From contig NZ_LQIS01000001.1 in NCBI RefSeq assembly GCF_001499905.1, positions 340,094-404,093 of the forward strand: 64,000 bases of DNA, in the 5' to 3' direction. Position numbers and translations under genes: made by a program. Source of the stretch: Mycobacterium sp. GA-1285 (GTDB taxonomy: Bacteria > Actinomycetota > Actinomycetes > Mycobacteriales > Mycobacteriaceae). Position 1 is the stretch's first letter; every line of letters begins with the position of its first letter. Below are positions 29,753 through 38,352 of the stretch, piece by piece. The notes beneath the pieces were generated by a model. The model saw only the letters and a list, made by a program, of their open reading frames with translations. It ran no database searches and had not been told where the DNA came from.

Positions 29753-31435
29753 ATGACCACCGCGGAATCCAAACCGAGACCCGCCAAGAAGACCCGTGCC
29801 GAAGGGCAGTGGGCGCTCGGGTACCGCGAGCCACTGAACGCCAACGAGCAGTTCAAGAAGGACGACGACGCGCTCAACGTCCGCGCTCGGATCCTCGACA
29901 TCTACTCGAAGCGCGGCTTTGACAGCATCGACAAACAGGACCTGCGCGGCCGCATGCGCTGGATGGGTCTCTACACCCAGCGTGAGCAGGGCTACGACGG
30001 CACCTGGACCGGCGACGAGAACGCCGACTTGCTGGAGGCCAAGTACTTCATGATGCGGGTGCGCTGCGACGGCGGCGCGCTGAGCGCCGCGGCACTGCGC
30101 ACCATCGGCGAGATCTCCACGGAGTACGCCCGCGACACCGCCGACATCAGCGACCGCGAGAACGTGCAATACCACTGGATCCAGATCGAGGACGTGCCAC
30201 AGATCTGGGAGCGGCTGGCCGCGGTCGGGCTGCAGACCACCGAGGCGTGCGGCGACTGCCCGCGTGTGGTGTTGGGCGGCCCGCTGTCCGGTGAGTCCCT
30301 CGACGAGGTCCTCGACCCGAGTTGGGCCGTCGACGAGATCGTGCGCCGCTACATCGGCAACCCGGCGTTCTCCAACCTGCCGCGCAAGTACAAGACCGCG
30401 ATCTCGGGCCTGCAGGACGTCGCCCACGAGGTCAACGACGTCGCGTTCATCGGAGTCAGCCACCCTGAGCATGGACCCGGCCTGGACGTGTGGGTGGGCG
30501 GCGGTCTGTCGACCAACCCGATGCTCGCCCAGCGCCTCGGTGCGTGGGTGCCGTTGGAAGAGGTCCCCGACGTCTGGGAGGGCGTGACATCGGTCTTCCG
30601 CGACTACGGCTACCGGCGGCTGCGCAGCAAGGCGCGGCTGAAGTTCTTGATCAAGGACTGGGGCGTAGAAAAATTCCGTGAAGTCCTCGAACAGGAGTAT
30701 CTGGGCCGCAAGCTGATCGACGGGCCGGCGCCCGAGCCGGTCAAGCACCCCATCGATCACGTCGGCATCCAGAAGCTCAAGAACGGGCTCAACGCCGTCG
30801 GCGTCGCGCCGATCGCGGGCCGGGTATCCGGCACCATCCTGACCAAGGTGGCCGACCTCGCCGAGGCGGCGGGCTCGGACCGGATCCGGCTGACCCCGTA
30901 CCAGAAGCTGGTGATCCTCGACGTCGCCGACGACAAGCTCGACGAGCTGGTCGCCGGACTCGACGCGCTGGGCCTGCCGTCGCGGCCGTCGGCGTGGCGC
31001 AAGAACCTCATGGCGTGCACCGGCATCGAGTACTGCAAGCTGTCGTTCGCCGAGACCCGCAACCGCGCGCAGGTCCTGGTCCCCGAGCTGGAGAAGCGGC
31101 TCGAGGACATCAACGCGCAGCTCGACGTGCCGATCACGGTGAACATCAACGGCTGCCCGAACTCTTGCGCCCGCATCCAGGTCGCCGACATCGGGTTCAA
31201 GGGCCAGATGGTCGACGACGGTGACGGCAACTCGGTCGAGGGTTTCCAGGTGCACCTGGGCGGCAGCCTCGGCCTGGACAGCGGATTCGGGCGCAAGCTA
31301 CGCCAACACAAGGTGCTGGCCACCGAGCTCGGTGACTACGTCGACAGGGTCGTCCGCAATTTCGTGAAACAACGAGAGCAGGGCGAGCGTTTCGCTACGT
31401 GGGCGATACGAGCAGACGAGGCGGATTTGCGGTGA
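29753..31435 (+). CDS. sirA: Ferredoxin-dependent sulfite reductase SirA (NirA)
   Basis: The protein has 560 residues. Siroheme/4Fe-4S ligands are Cys422 and Cys428 (ACTGIEYC) and Cys468 and Cys472 (NGCPNSC). Tyr74 and Cys166 occupy the positions of the Tyr-Cys crosslink described in M. tuberculosis NirA, with the same spacing of 92 residues. It reduces sulfite to sulfide in the assimilation pathway. It is the first structural gene after the Cys-codon leader and overlaps cysH by GTGA. No in-frame break is seen and the length is normal. Confidence 0.95.
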   Translation: MTTAESKPRPAKKTRAEGQWALGYREPLNANEQFKKDDDALNVRARILDIYSKRGFDSIDKQDLRGRMRWMGLYTQREQGYDGTWTGDENADLLEAKYFMMRVRCDGGALSAAALRTIGEISTEYARDTADISDRENVQYHWIQIEDVPQIWERLAAVGLQTTEACGDCPRVVLGGPLSGESLDEVLDPSWAVDEIVRRYIGNPAFSNLPRKYKTAISGLQDVAHEVNDVAFIGVSHPEHGPGLDVWVGGGLSTNPMLAQRLGAWVPLEEVPDVWEGVTSVFRDYGYRRLRSKARLKFLIKDWGVEKFREVLEQEYLGRKLIDGPAPEPVKHPIDHVGIQKLKNGLNAVGVAPIAGRVSGTILTKVADLAEAAGSDRIRLTPYQKLVILDVADDKLDELVAGLDALGLPSRPSAWRKNLMACTGIEYCKLSFAETRNRAQVLVPELEKRLEDINAQLDVPITVNINGCPNSCARIQVADIGFKGQMVDDGDGNSVEGFQVHLGGSLGLDSGFGRKLRQHKVLATELGDYVDRVVRNFVKQREQGERFATWAIRADEADLR

Positions 31436-32160
31436 CGGATTTGATGAACGAGATCGAACTGCAGGCGCTGGCCGAGCGCGGTGCCGCCGAACTCGACGGG
31501 GCGAGTGCCAACGACCTGTTGCGCTGGACCGACGAGCACTTCGGCGACGCCGGCGGGCCGGCCAATGGATCCGGCTATGTGGTGGCCTCGAACATGCAGG
31601 ACGCCGTGCTCATCGATCTGGCCGCGAAGGTGCGGCCCGGCGTCGACATCCTGTTCCTCGACACCGGATACCACTTCGTCGAGACCATCGGCACGCGCGA
31701 CGCCGTCGAGGCGGTCTACGACGTCAACATCGTCAACGTCACGGCCGAGAAGAGCGTGGCCGAGCAGGACGAGTTGTTCGGCAAGAACCTGTTCGCCCGC
31801 GAGCCCAACGAGTGCTGCCGCATGCGCAAGGTCGAGCCGCTGTCCAAGGCACTGCGCGGTTACTCGGCCTGGGTGACCGGCATTCGCCGCGTCGAGGCGC
31901 CCACGCGCGCCAACGCGCCACTCATCAGTTGGGACAAGGCCTTCGGGCTGGTGAAGATCAATCCGCTGGCGGCCTGGACCGACGAGGACATGCAGGCCTA
32001 CATCGACGCCAACGGTGTGCTGGTCAATCCGCTTGTCTACGAGGGGTATCCGTCGATCGGCTGCGCACCGTGCACAGCGAAGCCCGTCGAAGGCGCCGAT
32101 CCCCGCAGCGGCCGCTGGGCCGGGACCGGCAAGATCGAGTGCGGGTTGCACGCCTCGTGA
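31432..32160 (+). CDS. cysH: CysH, assimilatory APS reductase (adenylylsulfate reductase)
   Basis: The protein has 242 residues from a GTG that overlaps the sirA stop. The 4Fe-4S ligand pattern of the APS-type enzymes is present: the Cys128-Cys129 pair (ECCRMRK) and Cys211/Cys214 (CAPC). The catalytic C-terminal Cys sits in ECGLH (236-240). Other family blocks are FLDTGYHF and GYPSIG. It converts adenylylsulfate to sulfite, the substrate of the preceding SirA. An ATG nine codons upstream of the apparent start was not chosen because of the coupled GTG. Confidence 0.94.
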   Translation: MTDLMNEIELQALAERGAAELDGASANDLLRWTDEHFGDAGGPANGSGYVVASNMQDAVLIDLAAKVRPGVDILFLDTGYHFVETIGTRDAVEAVYDVNIVNVTAEKSVAEQDELFGKNLFAREPNECCRMRKVEPLSKALRGYSAWVTGIRRVEAPTRANAPLISWDKAFGLVKINPLAAWTDEDMQAYIDANGVLVNPLVYEGYPSIGCAPCTAKPVEGADPRSGRWAGTGKIECGLHAS

Positions 32161-32167
32161 GGTCACA

Positions 32168-32875
32168 ATGACGCTCGTGCTGACCGCGCACGGCAGCGCC
32201 GACCCACGTTCGGCGGCGGTGACGCATGCCGTCGCGGGCCGGGTCAGGCGGCTGCGGCCGTGGCTCGACGTCCGTCCGGCGTTCCTGGAGCAGAACGGCC
32301 CGACCCTGCTGGACACCTTGCGCGCTCTGGACCGCCCCGGTGTGGTCGTACCGTTCTTGTTGGCCAGCGCGTTCCATGCGCGGGTCGACATCCCCTCGAT
32401 CATCGAGGAATCGGGCGCGATGGTCGATCGGGCCGAGGTGCTCGGCGAGGATCCGGCGCTGTTGACGGTATTGCGTCAGCGGCTGGCCGAGCTCGGCGTC
32501 TCCCCCGATGACGAGGGCGTGGGTGTCCTCGTGGTCGCGGTCGGGTCGTCACGTCCGGATGCGAATGCCCGGACAGCGACGGTCGCCCGGGTCTTGCGGT
32601 CCGGAACCCGTTGGGCGGGAGCCGAAGTGGCGTTCGCCACCGGACCATACGCCGATGTCCCCGATGTCGCCGACCGCCTACGCGCCCACGGCGCCGAACG
32701 TCTGGTCATCGCGCCGTGGTTCCTGGCGCACGGTCTGATCACCGATCGCGTCACCGGATACGCTGTGGCGCAAGGCATCGCGATGGCCGAACCGCTCGGA
32801 TCGCACAACCTCGTCGCAGCGACGGTGTTGGACCGCTACGACGCGATCGCCGCGGGCGCCGCGGCCGCCGCCTGA
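32168..32875 (+). CDS. SirB/CbiX-like sirohydrochlorin chelatase
   Basis: The protein has 235 residues with the class II chelatase pattern: LTAHGSADPRS at the start with the metal-binding His, VVPFLLASAFHARVDIP in the first half and the mirrored VIAPWFLAHGLITDR in the second. The product probably inserts iron into sirohydrochlorin to make siroheme, the cofactor of SirA two genes upstream. The start was set at the ATG with GAGG a few bases before it; the open frame further upstream overlaps cysH. It corresponds in position to Rv2393 of M. tuberculosis. A cobalt specificity cannot be excluded. Confidence 0.85.
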   Translation: MTLVLTAHGSADPRSAAVTHAVAGRVRRLRPWLDVRPAFLEQNGPTLLDTLRALDRPGVVVPFLLASAFHARVDIPSIIEESGAMVDRAEVLGEDPALLTVLRQRLAELGVSPDDEGVGVLVVAVGSSRPDANARTATVARVLRSGTRWAGAEVAFATGPYADVPDVADRLRAHGAERLVIAPWFLAHGLITDRVTGYAVAQGIAMAEPLGSHNLVAATVLDRYDAIAAGAAAAA

Positions 32876-32882
32876 CCCGTCG

Positions 32883-33953
32883 TCAGGGCCGAACCTCGAA
32901 CACGTTGTTGAACGGTGTCTGTGCGGCCAGGCGGAACCGGCTGAACCCGGCTCCGGTCACCACGTCGCGGATGCGGGCCGGACCCGCCTGAGTGCCCAGC
33001 GCCATCCCGACCGGCTGCGCCATCGACGACGGCGTGCACAGCAGCGTGGAGAAGCCGTAGTACGCGCGCCCGATCGGGTTGAGGTTGTCTTCGACCCGAT
33101 CACCGGCGGCCGGTTCGACCACCATCCACGTACCGTCCTGCGCGATGACCTCCCGGATGTGGCGCGCCGCACCGATCGGATCACCCATGTCGTGCAGGCA
33201 ATCGAACATCGTCACCAGGTCGTACGGTCCACCACCGAAGGCGTCGGCGGGCGCGACCCGGAAATCGACCGCTGCCGCTGTCCCCGTGCGTTCACGGGCG
33301 ACCTCGATGGACTCCGCGTGACCGTCCACGCCGACGAACGTCGACGCCGGAAACGCTTGTGCCATCAGCAATGTCGATGCTCCGTGGCCACATCCCACGT
33401 CGGCCACCGTGGCACCGGAAGCCAGTTTGTCCACGACGCCGTCCAACCCCGGAAGCCAATCGTTCACCAGGTGCGCGGTGTAGGTCGGGCGGAAGAACCG
33501 TTCGCATCCGACGTGGACATCGGTGTTGTGATCGCCCCAGCCGACACCGCGACCCGTCGATGCCGCCTCCACGACCCGGGCGGCATCCGCCGCGGTTCCG
33601 TGGGCGATCTGGAACAGGCCGCCGACGAAGGCCGGGCTGGTCTCATCGGTGAGGGCCACGGCCTGCTCGGGGGGAAGCCGGTAACGCCCGGCCTCAGGGT
33701 CGTACTCGACGAACGAGCCGGCCGCTTGCGCGTTGAGCCACTCGCGGGCGTAGCGCTCGTCGGTGCCGGTGCGCTCGGCCAACTCGGCGGGCGTGCTCGG
33801 CCCGTGTTCGGTCAGCGACCGGTAGTACCCGAGGCGGTCGCCCATGACCACGAGGGCGCAGTTGAGCGCGGCGCCCGCCTCCTCGACCGCGCGGAAGACG
33901 AAGTCCATCAGCTTGTCCGGGTCGACCAGGGTCGGTGTGCTCGAGGTGTTCAT
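32883..33953 (-). CDS. Class I SAM-dependent methyltransferase with N-terminal winged-helix domain
   Basis: The protein has 356 residues. The first 120 or so form a winged-helix dimerisation region (AELAERTGTDERYAREWLNAQ) like that of O-methyltransferases. The SAM-binding part is at about 165-300, with TVADVGCGHGASTLLMAQAFP, FVGVDGH and the acidic LVTMFDCLHDMGDP. It resembles Rv2258c-type mycobacterial proteins sometimes annotated as regulators. It converges on sirB with a 7-base gap, and has an 18-bp perfect palindrome 35 bases upstream of its start. The substrate is unknown. It is inserted between the sulfur operons relative to M. tuberculosis. Confidence 0.8.
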   Translation of the reverse strand: MNTSSTPTLVDPDKLMDFVFRAVEEAGAALNCALVVMGDRLGYYRSLTEHGPSTPAELAERTGTDERYAREWLNAQAAGSFVEYDPEAGRYRLPPEQAVALTDETSPAFVGGLFQIAHGTAADAARVVEAASTGRGVGWGDHNTDVHVGCERFFRPTYTAHLVNDWLPGLDGVVDKLASGATVADVGCGHGASTLLMAQAFPASTFVGVDGHAESIEVARERTGTAAAVDFRVAPADAFGGGPYDLVTMFDCLHDMGDPIGAARHIREVIAQDGTWMVVEPAAGDRVEDNLNPIGRAYYGFSTLLCTPSSMAQPVGMALGTQAGPARIRDVVTGAGFSRFRLAAQTPFNNVFEVRP

Positions 33954-33987
33954 ACGAGCAACCCAACCAGGCCAACAGCCGCACGGG

Positions 33988-34005
33988 ATGGGGCAATTGC
34001 CCCAT
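33988..34005. promoter_or_regulatory. 18-bp perfect palindrome between the methyltransferase and cysA genes
   Basis: ATGGGGCAATTGCCCCAT is its own reverse complement. It lies 35 bases upstream of the leftward methyltransferase start and 14 bases after the cysA stop. An operator for a dimeric regulator is the likeliest use; a terminator is less likely because no T tract follows in the direction of cysA transcription. Confidence 0.55.
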
Positions 34006-34018
34006 TTTCGGCCGGAAA

Positions 34019-35074
34019 TCAGGCCTTGGTCAGCGCTTCGTCGTCGGCCCTGTCGCTGGCCGGGACATGCGTACCGCCCGGCAGCGGAGGCACCCGGGTG
34101 GCGCGGACGTAGACCGTGTCGCCTTCCCTGAGGCCGAGCGCTTCGGCGTCTCCCCGGGTGATCTGCGCGGTGAACGGCGTTTGGTCGGTCGCACTGTGCA
34201 ACTCGACGCGGACCTCGAAGCCCAACATGACGATCCGGTCGATGATCGCGCGCACCACCCCCGTCGACTGCACCGACTCGTCGGTGGAAGCGATCGCCAT
34301 GTCCGGGTTGCGGCCGACGCGGATATCGTGCGGACGCACCAGCGAACCGTTCAGCGACGACACCGCGCCGAGGAACGACATGACGAACGCGTTGGCGGGC
34401 GCATCGTAAACCTCGGCGGGCGAACCGACTTGTTCGATGCGTCCCTTGTTCAGCACCGCGATCCGGTCGGCGACGTCGAGGGCCTCGGATTGATCGTGGG
34501 TCACCAGCACCGTGGTGACGTGCACCTCCTCGTGCAGCCGGCGCAGCCACGCCCGCAGGTCCTCACGCACCTTGGCGTCGAGCGCGCCGAACGGTTCGTC
34601 GAGCAGCAGCACCTGCGGATCGACCGCCAGCGCGCGGGCCAGCGCCATGCGCTGACGCTGGCCGCCGGAGAGTTGATTCGGGTAGCGGGTCTGGAAACCG
34701 GCCAGCCCCACCACTTCCAGGAGGTTGTCGACCTTCTCCCTGATCTCTGCCTTGGGCCTTTTGCGGATCTTCAGCCCGAACGCGACGTTGTCGCGCACTG
34801 TGAGGTGCTTGAACGCGGCATAGTGCTGGAACACGAAACCGATGCCGCGGCGCTGCGGCGGCACGTTCGTGACGTCACGTCCGTTGATCGTGATGGTGCC
34901 GGTGTCGGGCTGGTCCAGGCCGGCGATGGCCCGCAGCAGCGTCGACTTGCCCGACCCGCTGGGTCCGAGCAGTGCGGTCAGCGAGCCGGACGGCACCTCG
35001 AAGTCGACGTTGTCCAACGCGGCGAAGTCACCGTAATGCTTGTTCGCTCCGCGCACGACGATTGCGTTCGTCAT
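34019..35074 (-). CDS. cysA: CysA, sulfate/thiosulfate ABC transporter ATPase
   Basis: The protein has 351 residues. Walker A is GPSGSGKST at 37-45, the Q loop follows at [14 protein letters not shown], the signature is [15 protein letters not shown], Walker B is [11 protein letters not shown] and the switch is VTHDQ. A C-terminal TOBE-like domain extends from about 235 and ends [19 protein letters not shown]. It energises sulfate import through CysT and CysW, whose genes lie directly upstream in the same operon. The last gene of the subI-cysT-cysW-cysA unit, separated from cysW by 12 bases. Confidence 0.95.
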   Translation of the reverse strand: MTNAIVVRGANKHYGDFAALDNVDFEVPSGSLTALLGPSGSGKSTLLRAIAGLDQPDTGTITINGRDVTNVPPQRRGIGFVFQHYAAFKHLTVRDNVAFGLKIRKRPKAEIREKVDNLLEVVGLAGFQTRYPNQLSGGQRQRMALARALAVDPQVLLLDEPFGALDAKVREDLRAWLRRLHEEVHVTTVLVTHDQSEALDVADRIAVLNKGRIEQVGSPAEVYDAPANAFVMSFLGAVSSLNGSLVRPHDIRVGRNPDMAIASTDESVQSTGVVRAIIDRIVMLGFEVRVELHSATDQTPFTAQITRGDAEALGLREGDTVYVRATRVPPLPGGTHVPASDRADDEALTKA

Positions 35075-35086
35075 CTGTTCTTCTCC

Positions 35087-35902
35087 CTACGCCTTGCCCG
35101 CCCGGACCCGCCGCGCGTCGAGGACCAACTGCGCCACCAGCACCACCACCGCCACCGCCATCAGCAGCGTCGACACCGCATAGGCGCCGTATTCGGCGCC
35201 GCGGGTGTAGCGGTCCGACACCAACAGTGTGAGCGTTTGCGAGCTTCCCGGCAGATTGGACGACACCATCAGCACGGCGCCGTACTCGCCGAGGGTGCGC
35301 GCGATCGTCAACACCACGCCGTACGTCAGACCCCACCGGATGGACGGCAGCGTCACCCGCCAGAACGTCTGCCACCACTGCGAGCCCAGCGTGGCCGCGG
35401 CCTCTTCCTGATCGGTACCGATTTCGTGCAGCACCGGTTCGACCTCGCGGATCACGAACGGCACCGTCACGAAGACGCTGGCCAGCACGATGCCGGGGAA
35501 ACCGAAGATGATCTTGAACCCGAGGTTGTTCTCCACGAAGCCGAAGAGCCCCGCCGAGCCCCACAGCAGGATCAGCGCGACGCCGACCACCACCGGCGAC
35601 ACCGCGAACGGCAGATCGATGACGGCCTGTAGCGCGCTCTTTCCCCGGAACTTGTTGCGCGCCAACACCAACGCCGTGGGTACGCCGAACAACACGTTGA
35701 GCGGCACGACGATGGCGACCACCAGAAGCGACAGGTTCAGCGCCGATATCGCGGCCGGGGTGCTGATCGATTCGACGAACGCACCGATGCCCGGCGAGAA
35801 CGTGCGCCACAGGATCAGCCCGACGGGCACGACGACCAGGACGACGACGTAGGCCAGCGCGAGGTAGCGCAGCAGATGCTTGACCGCGGGCGACAGGATC
35901 AT
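35087..35902 (-). CDS. cysW: CysW, sulfate ABC transporter permease
   Basis: The protein has 271 residues with about six membrane spans (first YLALAYVVVLVVVPVGLILW). The permease coupling loop is EEAAATLGSQWWQTFWRVTLPSIRWG, the EAA motif that contacts CysA. The ATG at 35902 overlaps the cysT stop (ATGA); the longer frame to 36040 overlaps cysT and was rejected. It forms the heterodimeric membrane channel with CysT. Confidence 0.94.
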   Translation of the reverse strand: MILSPAVKHLLRYLALAYVVVLVVVPVGLILWRTFSPGIGAFVESISTPAAISALNLSLLVVAIVVPLNVLFGVPTALVLARNKFRGKSALQAVIDLPFAVSPVVVGVALILLWGSAGLFGFVENNLGFKIIFGFPGIVLASVFVTVPFVIREVEPVLHEIGTDQEEAAATLGSQWWQTFWRVTLPSIRWGLTYGVVLTIARTLGEYGAVLMVSSNLPGSSQTLTLLVSDRYTRGAEYGAYAVSTLLMAVAVVVLVAQLVLDARRVRAGKA

Positions 35903-36762
35903 TGCGCCAACTCCCGTCGCGCAGCACGCGAGCCGACCGCGCGCAGTATGAACAGCATAACGAACGAAATCAACAGCAGCACAATCGAAATCGCCGCCGC
36001 ACCGGTGCGGTCGTCGTTCTCGATCAGGGTGCGGATCCACTGCGATGACACCTCGGTCTCACCGGGCACGGCACCACCGATCAGGACCACCGAACCGAAT
36101 TCGCCGATCGCGCGGGAGAACGCCAGACCGGCGCCCGACAGCAGCGACGGCAGAAGCGCGGGCAGCATCACCCTGGTGAAGATGATCCAGTTGTTGGCGC
36201 CCAACGACGCTGCGGCCTCCTCGATTTCGCGGTCCAGTTCCAGCAACACCGGTTGCACGGACCGCACCACGAACGGCAGCGTGACGAACAGCAGCGCCAC
36301 CCCGATGCCCCACCTGGTGTGCTGTAGGTGCAGCCCCACCGGACTGGCCGGCCCGTAGAGCGCGAGCATGACCAGGCTGGCCACGATCGTCGGCAGCGCG
36401 AACGGCAGGTCGATCACCGAATCGATCAGCCGCTTGCCGACGAAGTCGTCGCGCGTGAGCACCCACGCCACCAGCAAGCCGAACACCAGGTTGACCACCG
36501 TCACCCCGAACGACACGCTCAGGGTCACCTTGAACGACGCGATGGCCGCGTTCGATGTGACCGCCAGCCAGAACGCCTGCCAGCCGCCGCCTGCCGCCTG
36601 CCACAGGATCGCGGCAAGGGGCAGCAGCACAATGATGCTCAGCCAGATCGTCGCGGCTCCCACCCGCAGCGACGTCGTCCCGTGACGACGTTCGAGGAAT
36701 CGGGACCCGCGGCCCGGCTCACCACCGGTGAGCTCGGGCCGGGTCACGACGGAAGAGGTCAT
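35899..36762 (-). CDS. cysT: CysT, sulfate ABC transporter permease
   Basis: The protein has 287 residues and multiple hydrophobic spans (IWLSIIVLLPLAAILW first). The EAA loop is EIEEAAASLGANNWIIFTRV, followed by MLPALLPSLLSG and AFSRAIGEFGSVVLIGG. The ATG at 36762 overlaps the subI stop (ATGA). It partners CysW. A longer open frame into subI was rejected because it lacks any conserved sequence. Confidence 0.94.
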   Translation of the reverse strand: MTSSVVTRPELTGGEPGRGSRFLERRHGTTSLRVGAATIWLSIIVLLPLAAILWQAAGGGWQAFWLAVTSNAAIASFKVTLSVSFGVTVVNLVFGLLVAWVLTRDDFVGKRLIDSVIDLPFALPTIVASLVMLALYGPASPVGLHLQHTRWGIGVALLFVTLPFVVRSVQPVLLELDREIEEAAASLGANNWIIFTRVMLPALLPSLLSGAGLAFSRAIGEFGSVVLIGGAVPGETEVSSQWIRTLIENDDRTGAAAISIVLLLISFVMLFILRAVGSRAARRELAQ

Positions 36763-37772
36763 CCGGTCGCCTGGGTGTAGATCTTGGTGATGGAGCCGTT
36801 GGTCTTGTCGAACAGTTCGGGATCCAGCTTCTCCCAGCCCCCGAGGTCCTGGGCGGTCCACAGCTTGGCGGGCGCGGGGTACTTGTCCCTGAACTCCTCG
36901 AGCACGGCGGGATCGACGGGCCGGAAGCCGGCCTCCGCCCACAGCTTCTGCGCCTCCGGGGTGTAGATGAAGTTCTTCAGCGCGTTCGCCTTGTCCAGGT
37001 GCGCGCTCGACGTCACCACCGCGACCGGGTTCTCGATCTTGAAGGTCTCCGGCGGGTTCACGTGCTCGAGGTCAAAGTGCAGCGCCTCGTTCTCGTAGGC
37101 CAGCAGCACGTCGCCGCTGCCCTGGCGGAAGACGTCGGTGGCCTCACGGCCGGAACCCGGGCGCAGCTTGATGTGCTGGGTCACCAGCTCGGTGACGTAG
37201 TCGAGCCCGGCCTGGGGATCCTGACCGCCCTTGCTGGCCCACGCGTACGGCGCCAGAAGGTTCCACTTGGCCGACCCGGAGCTCAGCGGGCTGGGCGTGA
37301 TGACCTCGACGCCGGGCTTGAGCAGATCCGGCCAGTCGCGGATGTTCTTGGGGTTGCCGGGGCGCACCGCGATCGAGACCACGGACCCGAACGGGATGCC
37401 CTTGGTGGCGTCGGCGTCCCAGTCCTCGGCCACCTTGTCGGCCTTGACCAGGCGGGTGATGTCGGGTTCGACGGAGAAGTTCACGATGTCAGCGGGCTTG
37501 CCGTCGACGACAGCGCGCGACTGATCGCCCGAGGCGCCGTAGGACGTCGTCACGCCGACACCCTTACCCTCCGGGGTGGCGGCGAACGCGGGGATGATCT
37601 TGCTCCAACCCGGCTCGGGCACGGCGTACGCGACGAGCGTCAGCGTCGTGTCGGCGCCGTTGCCGCCGCCCTCCCCTGCCACGTCGCTCGAACCGCCGCC
37701 GCACGCGGCGAGCACGGTGGCGGTGGTGGCCAGCGCCGCAACGGCGCGCCAGGTTCTGCGGATGTCGACCAT
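36759..37772 (-). CDS. subI: SubI, sulfate-binding lipoprotein
   Basis: The protein has 337 residues. A lipoprotein signal peptide ends at the lipobox LAAC with Cys24 as the lipid anchor. The mature part is a periplasmic sulfate-binding protein (DTTLTLVAYAVPEPGWSKII, VTTSYGASGDQSRAV, RQGSGDVLLAYENEA). It captures sulfate outside the membrane and passes it to CysT/CysW. The first structural gene of the operon, it lies 118 bases downstream of a Cys-codon leader ORF, so cysteine supply probably controls it. Confidence 0.94.
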   Translation of the reverse strand: MVDIRRTWRAVAALATTATVLAACGGGSSDVAGEGGGNGADTTLTLVAYAVPEPGWSKIIPAFAATPEGKGVGVTTSYGASGDQSRAVVDGKPADIVNFSVEPDITRLVKADKVAEDWDADATKGIPFGSVVSIAVRPGNPKNIRDWPDLLKPGVEVITPSPLSSGSAKWNLLAPYAWASKGGQDPQAGLDYVTELVTQHIKLRPGSGREATDVFRQGSGDVLLAYENEALHFDLEHVNPPETFKIENPVAVVTSSAHLDKANALKNFIYTPEAQKLWAEAGFRPVDPAVLEEFRDKYPAPAKLWTAQDLGGWEKLDPELFDKTNGSITKIYTQATG

Positions 37773-37890
37773 CGGTGACCTTTCGTTGGGGGACTTCGGT
37801 GGTACCCGACCCGACGGGAAGGCGATGGATCAGCGCGAGGGCGTCATCCCACAGCCGTTACCGACGCCGAACCGCGGACGGGCGGAGGAG

Positions 37891-37983
37891 TCAGCAACAA
37901 CAACGGACATCAGCAACAGCGCTCAAACTCACGGCAATGAGGGCCAGCACATGGCCGCTCTTGTTGCCGGACGCTGTTTGCAT
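37891..37983 (-). CDS. Cysteine-codon leader peptide upstream of subI (attenuator)
   Basis: A 30-residue ORF (MQTASGNKSGHVLALIAVSL, then SAVADVRCCC) ends with three consecutive Cys codons right before TGA. The stop is followed at once by CTCCTCC, an anti-Shine-Dalgarno-like tract. Leader ORFs of this kind precede sulfate transport operons in other mycobacteria and act by Cys-responsive attenuation. Together with the leader at 29539 it would place both arms of sulfate assimilation under the same cysteine signal. Confidence 0.82.
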   Translation of the reverse strand: MQTASGNKSGHVLALIAVSLSAVADVRCCC

Positions 37984-38037
37984 GGCGCGAAGCCTAACAG
38001 AATTCTCCCAACCTGCTCGGTGAGCGTTTCGGCGGCG

Positions 38038-38127
38038 TCAACGCGTGAACAGCCACATGACGATCACCAGGATCAGCAGGATGACGAGCACCAACGTCAC
38101 CCGGGACCGCGGCATCCCGCCGCTCAC
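38038..38127 (-). CDS. Very small single-span membrane protein
   Basis: A 29-residue ORF reads MSGGMPRSRVTLVLVILLIL, then VIVMWLFTR: a short basic N-terminus and one strongly hydrophobic segment. The GTG start overlaps the stop of the preceding small ORF (GTGA). Tiny membrane ORFs also lie between subI and the trehalase gene in M. tuberculosis, which supports it being real. Function unknown. Confidence 0.5.
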   Translation of the reverse strand: MSGGMPRSRVTLVLVILLILVIVMWLFTR

Positions 38128-38321
38128 TGGTCGGCGTCCCGTTCGTCATGGCGAAGGTGGCGAAACAGCCTGATCCCGTTACCGAGGGCGCCGTCGAGCA
38201 CGACCGCGGTGCCGTACGCCAGCGCGAGCACCACCGGCATCACCACCGCGGTCTGGGCGACGAACGGCAGGCCGGTGAGCCAGAGTTCGACACCGTCCCA
38301 CCAACTCAGGAAGCCACCCAC
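38124..38321 (-). CDS. Small membrane protein
   Basis: A 65-residue ORF begins at GTG (VGGFLSWWDGVELWLTGLPF) with two hydrophobic stretches (GLPFVAQTAVVMPVVLALAY and the segment after it) and ends in a charged tail (LFRHLRHDERDADQ). It overlaps the next small membrane ORF by GTGA, so the two are probably made together. It diverges from the flavin monooxygenase gene with only about 30 bases between starts. No recognised domain. The start is uncertain because no clear ribosome binding site is seen. Confidence 0.55.
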   Translation of the reverse strand: MGGFLSWWDGVELWLTGLPFVAQTAVVMPVVLALAYGTAVVLDGALGNGIRLFRHLRHDERDADQ

Positions 38322-38352
38322 GCAGCCAGCGTAGCGATGCGAAGATGGGCAC

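Noticed and set aside
29383..29901. N-terminal extension of HemW to 569 residues
   Set aside because: It runs antisense through the Cys leader and into the sirA start; the conserved protein begins at MTRTAAG.
34006..34018. Palindrome at 33988-34005 as an intrinsic terminator of cysA
   Set aside because: In the direction of cysA transcription no T-rich tract follows the stem, so operator use is preferred although not proven.
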